The notes under the pieces are model-generated. The model was not told the origin of the DNA and did not search any database. It saw nothing but the letters and a program-made list of their open reading frames with translations. A stretch of DNA of 64,000 nucleotides, taken from contig NZ_NFJW01000007.1 of assembly GCF_002160065.1 (NCBI RefSeq), positions 56,609-120,608 of the forward strand, given 5' to 3'. The DNA comes from Collinsella sp. An2. GTDB lineage: Bacteria; Actinomycetota; Coriobacteriia; Coriobacteriales; Coriobacteriaceae. Positions 61,860 through 64,000 of the stretch are shown in pieces (the first letter of the stretch is position 1; the number at the start of each line of letters is the position of its first letter). Position numbers and translations under genes: made by a program.

Positions 61860-63257
61860 ATGGAACGCCCCAATGCATGGAAAGCATACGACGAGGCAGC
61901 ACTTGCCGAGCTCGACCAGCTCTGCGACGACTACCGCGCGTTCATCAGCCAGAACAAGACTGAGCGTGAGTGCGTCGTCAGCAGCGTGAAGCTGGCCGAG
62001 GCCGCCGGTTACGTAAACCTTGCCGACGCCGTTGCCGAAGGCCGCGAGCTCAAGGCCGGCGACAAGGTTTACGCCGTCTCGCACAACAAGACCCTCATGT
62101 TGGTCAACCTGGGCACTCAGCCTCTTGAGCAGGGAATGAATATCCTGGGCGCGCACATCGACTCCCCGCGTCTTGACCTCAAGCAGAACCCCCTCTATGA
62201 AGCGGGAGATATGGCCTATCTCGACACGCATTACTATGGCGGCGTCAAGGCCTACCACTGGGTAGCGACCCCGCTTGCTCTTCACGGAGTCATCTGCAAG
62301 AAGGATGGATCGACCGTCACGGTTGCGGTGGGAGAAGAGGCCGGCGACCCGGTGTTCTGCATTTCCGACCTGCTCATTCATCTGGCAAGCGATCAGATGA
62401 AGAAGCCGGCAAGCGAGGCCGTGGACCACGAGAACCTCGATGTCATTGTTGGCGGCCGCCCTGTCGTCATCGAGGGCAGCGATGACGACGAGCCCAAAGA
62501 GCCCGTCAAGCAGATGCTACTCGACATCCTGAAAGAAAAGTACGACGTCGAGGAAGAGGACTTCCTCTCTGCCGAGCTTGAGGTCGTGCCCGCCGGCCCC
62601 GCGCGCGACATGGGCTTCGACCGTTCTATGATTCTGGGCTATGGCCAGGACGACCGCGTGTGCGCCTACACCTCTCTTGCAGCACAGCTTGCCGTCGAGA
62701 ACGTCGAGCGGACTTCCTGCACGCTTCTTGTTGACAAGGAAGAGATTGGCTCTGTGGGTGCTTCTGGCATGACGAGCCGCTTCTTCGAGAATACCGTCGC
62801 CGAGATCATGGCGCTCACTGGAAACGATTCCCCGCTCGCACTCCGTCGTTGCCTTGCCAGCTCTCGCATGCTTTCAAGCGACGTGTCAGCCGGATTCGAC
62901 CAGCTCTACGCCGATCGCTTCGAAAAGAAGAACGCCGCCATCATGGGACACGGCCTGTGCTTCAACAAGTACACGGGTTCTCGCGGCAAAAGCGGTTCCA
63001 ACGACGCCGATGCAGAGTATCTGGCGCTCGTCCGCGACATCATGGACGAGGCCGGCGTGGCCTTCCAGACCTGCGAGCTCGGCCGCATCGGCGCGGGCGG
63101 CGGCGGCACCATCGCGTACATCCTGGCCGAATACGGCATGCAGGTGATCGACTCCGGCGTGGCCGTGCTCTCCATGCACTCGCTCTACGAGGTCACCAAC
63201 AAGGCCGACGTCTACGAGGCCTACAGGGGCTACAAGGCGTTCATCAAGCGCGCCTAG
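61860..63257 (+). CDS. M18 family aminopeptidase
   Basis: NILGAHIDSPRLDLKQNPL, LDTHYYGGVK, VDKEEIGSVGASGM, GHGLCFNKYTGSRGKSGSNDADAEYLA. Confidence 0.96.
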   Translation: MERPNAWKAYDEAALAELDQLCDDYRAFISQNKTERECVVSSVKLAEAAGYVNLADAVAEGRELKAGDKVYAVSHNKTLMLVNLGTQPLEQGMNILGAHIDSPRLDLKQNPLYEAGDMAYLDTHYYGGVKAYHWVATPLALHGVICKKDGSTVTVAVGEEAGDPVFCISDLLIHLASDQMKKPASEAVDHENLDVIVGGRPVVIEGSDDDEPKEPVKQMLLDILKEKYDVEEEDFLSAELEVVPAGPARDMGFDRSMILGYGQDDRVCAYTSLAAQLAVENVERTSCTLLVDKEEIGSVGASGMTSRFFENTVAEIMALTGNDSPLALRRCLASSRMLSSDVSAGFDQLYADRFEKKNAAIMGHGLCFNKYTGSRGKSGSNDADAEYLALVRDIMDEAGVAFQTCELGRIGAGGGGTIAYILAEYGMQVIDSGVAVLSMHSLYEVTNKADVYEAYRGYKAFIKRA

Positions 63258-63305
63258 GCGCGGGCTCGGGGCGCCTGCCGGCATCCAAGGCGCGGTAAAA
63301 AAGCA

Positions 63306-63343
63306 GCGGGCGAATCCAGATGACGGATCCGCCCGCTTCTTTA
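63306..63343 (+). terminator. Rho-independent terminator downstream of the M18 aminopeptidase gene
   Basis: GCGGGCGAATCC-AGATGAC-GGATCCGCCCGC-TTCTTTATT. Confidence 0.8.
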
Positions 63344-63590
63344 TTCGGGTCGGACGGGCGCATGGCCGGGCGCCCCGGGAAGATGATGTATGTTAATCGG
63401 GAATCGTCGGCCTGTTCCCGCGCAGCGCCGGTGAGGGACAGCATCGGCGCGCCCTATACATGTTCCGCCGCGGGCATCGACATCGAGAGGAGGTCGCCCC
63501 CCTCGGCCCGGGACGTCCTGCGGCGATCCACATGCACCGAATAAGTCATGCGGCGATACACACGGATTAGGCGCCCAGAGAGGTGCCCGA

Positions 63591-63728
63591 GCGTGCGATT
63601 CGCCGCAAAACCCGGCCCAAGCCCAACCAAAGCGCGTGATTTGCCGCAAAAGAGGGACCTCGTTAGCTGCGGCGCGGACCCCGGCCCGAACCCGATCCAA
63701 GCGTGCGGTCTGCCGCAAAGGAGAGGGC
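63591..63728. repeat. Short degenerate repeats (GCGYGYGRTYTGCCGCAAAR) in a GC-rich non-coding tail
   Basis: Copies at 63591, 63632 and 63701; two are preceded by CCCGGCCCRARCCCRAYCAA. Confidence 0.6.
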
Positions 63729-63866
63729 CGCCCGCCGCGGCATAGACATGTCGGCGTGGCCTGCGGACCGGGCCGAGATGGGGGCCGGCACGGAGCGGCC
63801 CCGGCGCGGGCCGTGCCGGCCCGACATATCGACATCGATCTAGATATGGAAATAGACATGAAAAGA

Positions 63867-63895
63867 GGGGGGAGGGGCCTCAAGCCCCTCCCCCC
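63867..63895. repeat. Perfect 12-bp G/C stem-loop
   Basis: GGGGGGAGGGGC-CTCAA-GCCCCTCCCCCC. Confidence 0.8.
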
Positions 63896-64000
63896 TGCGC
63901 GGGCCTCGCGGGCCCTGCGCCGCCCGACGGCCAGCGGCGCCCTGCCCTCCCACGGGCTGTCCCCGCAGTACTCTCGGCGCGAGGGGGCTTAGCTTCCGGG

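Overview
64 kb, GC-rich, densely coding bacterial chromosome segment. Gene content and codon bias suggest a Coriobacteriia (Collinsella-like) genome; this is inference, as no 16S is present. Left to right: sucrose utilisation locus (GH32 open at the left edge, PTS EIIBCA, LacI); folB / HD-domain / anaerobic RNR operon with an Abi-like gene inserted between nrdD and nrdG; VanRS-like two-component system; an IS1634-family element with a ~170-bp target duplication; gldA, AEC transporter, CDF; NUDIX, MtgA, LysR plus a divergent heterodimeric ABC exporter; GH13; esterase; SmtB-type regulator, free HMA protein and P-type ATPase; acetyltransferase, ROK, DedA, DtxR, HAD, ABC-F; pstSCAB; M20 peptidase; gph, rpsA; membrane LytTR regulator; L-cysteine desulfidase; argGH; polA; SAM methyltransferase and TetR; uracil/xanthine permease; Spx/ArsC-like; NlpC/P60-like; M18 aminopeptidase. 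The signals I would follow first are: (1) a 52-bp-periodic array of a 23-nt motif at ~46.40-46.81 kb that reverses orientation midway and sits just upstream of a membrane LytTR gene; (2) a short unannotated ORF ending ...IRRQRAISRRR* in the argGH leader, a candidate arginine attenuation peptide; (3) the IS1634-type insertion whose long target duplication regenerates an intact copy of the gene it hit; (4) 35-bp inverted repeats flanking a 150-bp segment at 27.6 kb, a possible invertible element or MITE; (5) an Abi/SnoaL-like fusion translationally coupled to nrdG. All calls are by eye; no database search was run.
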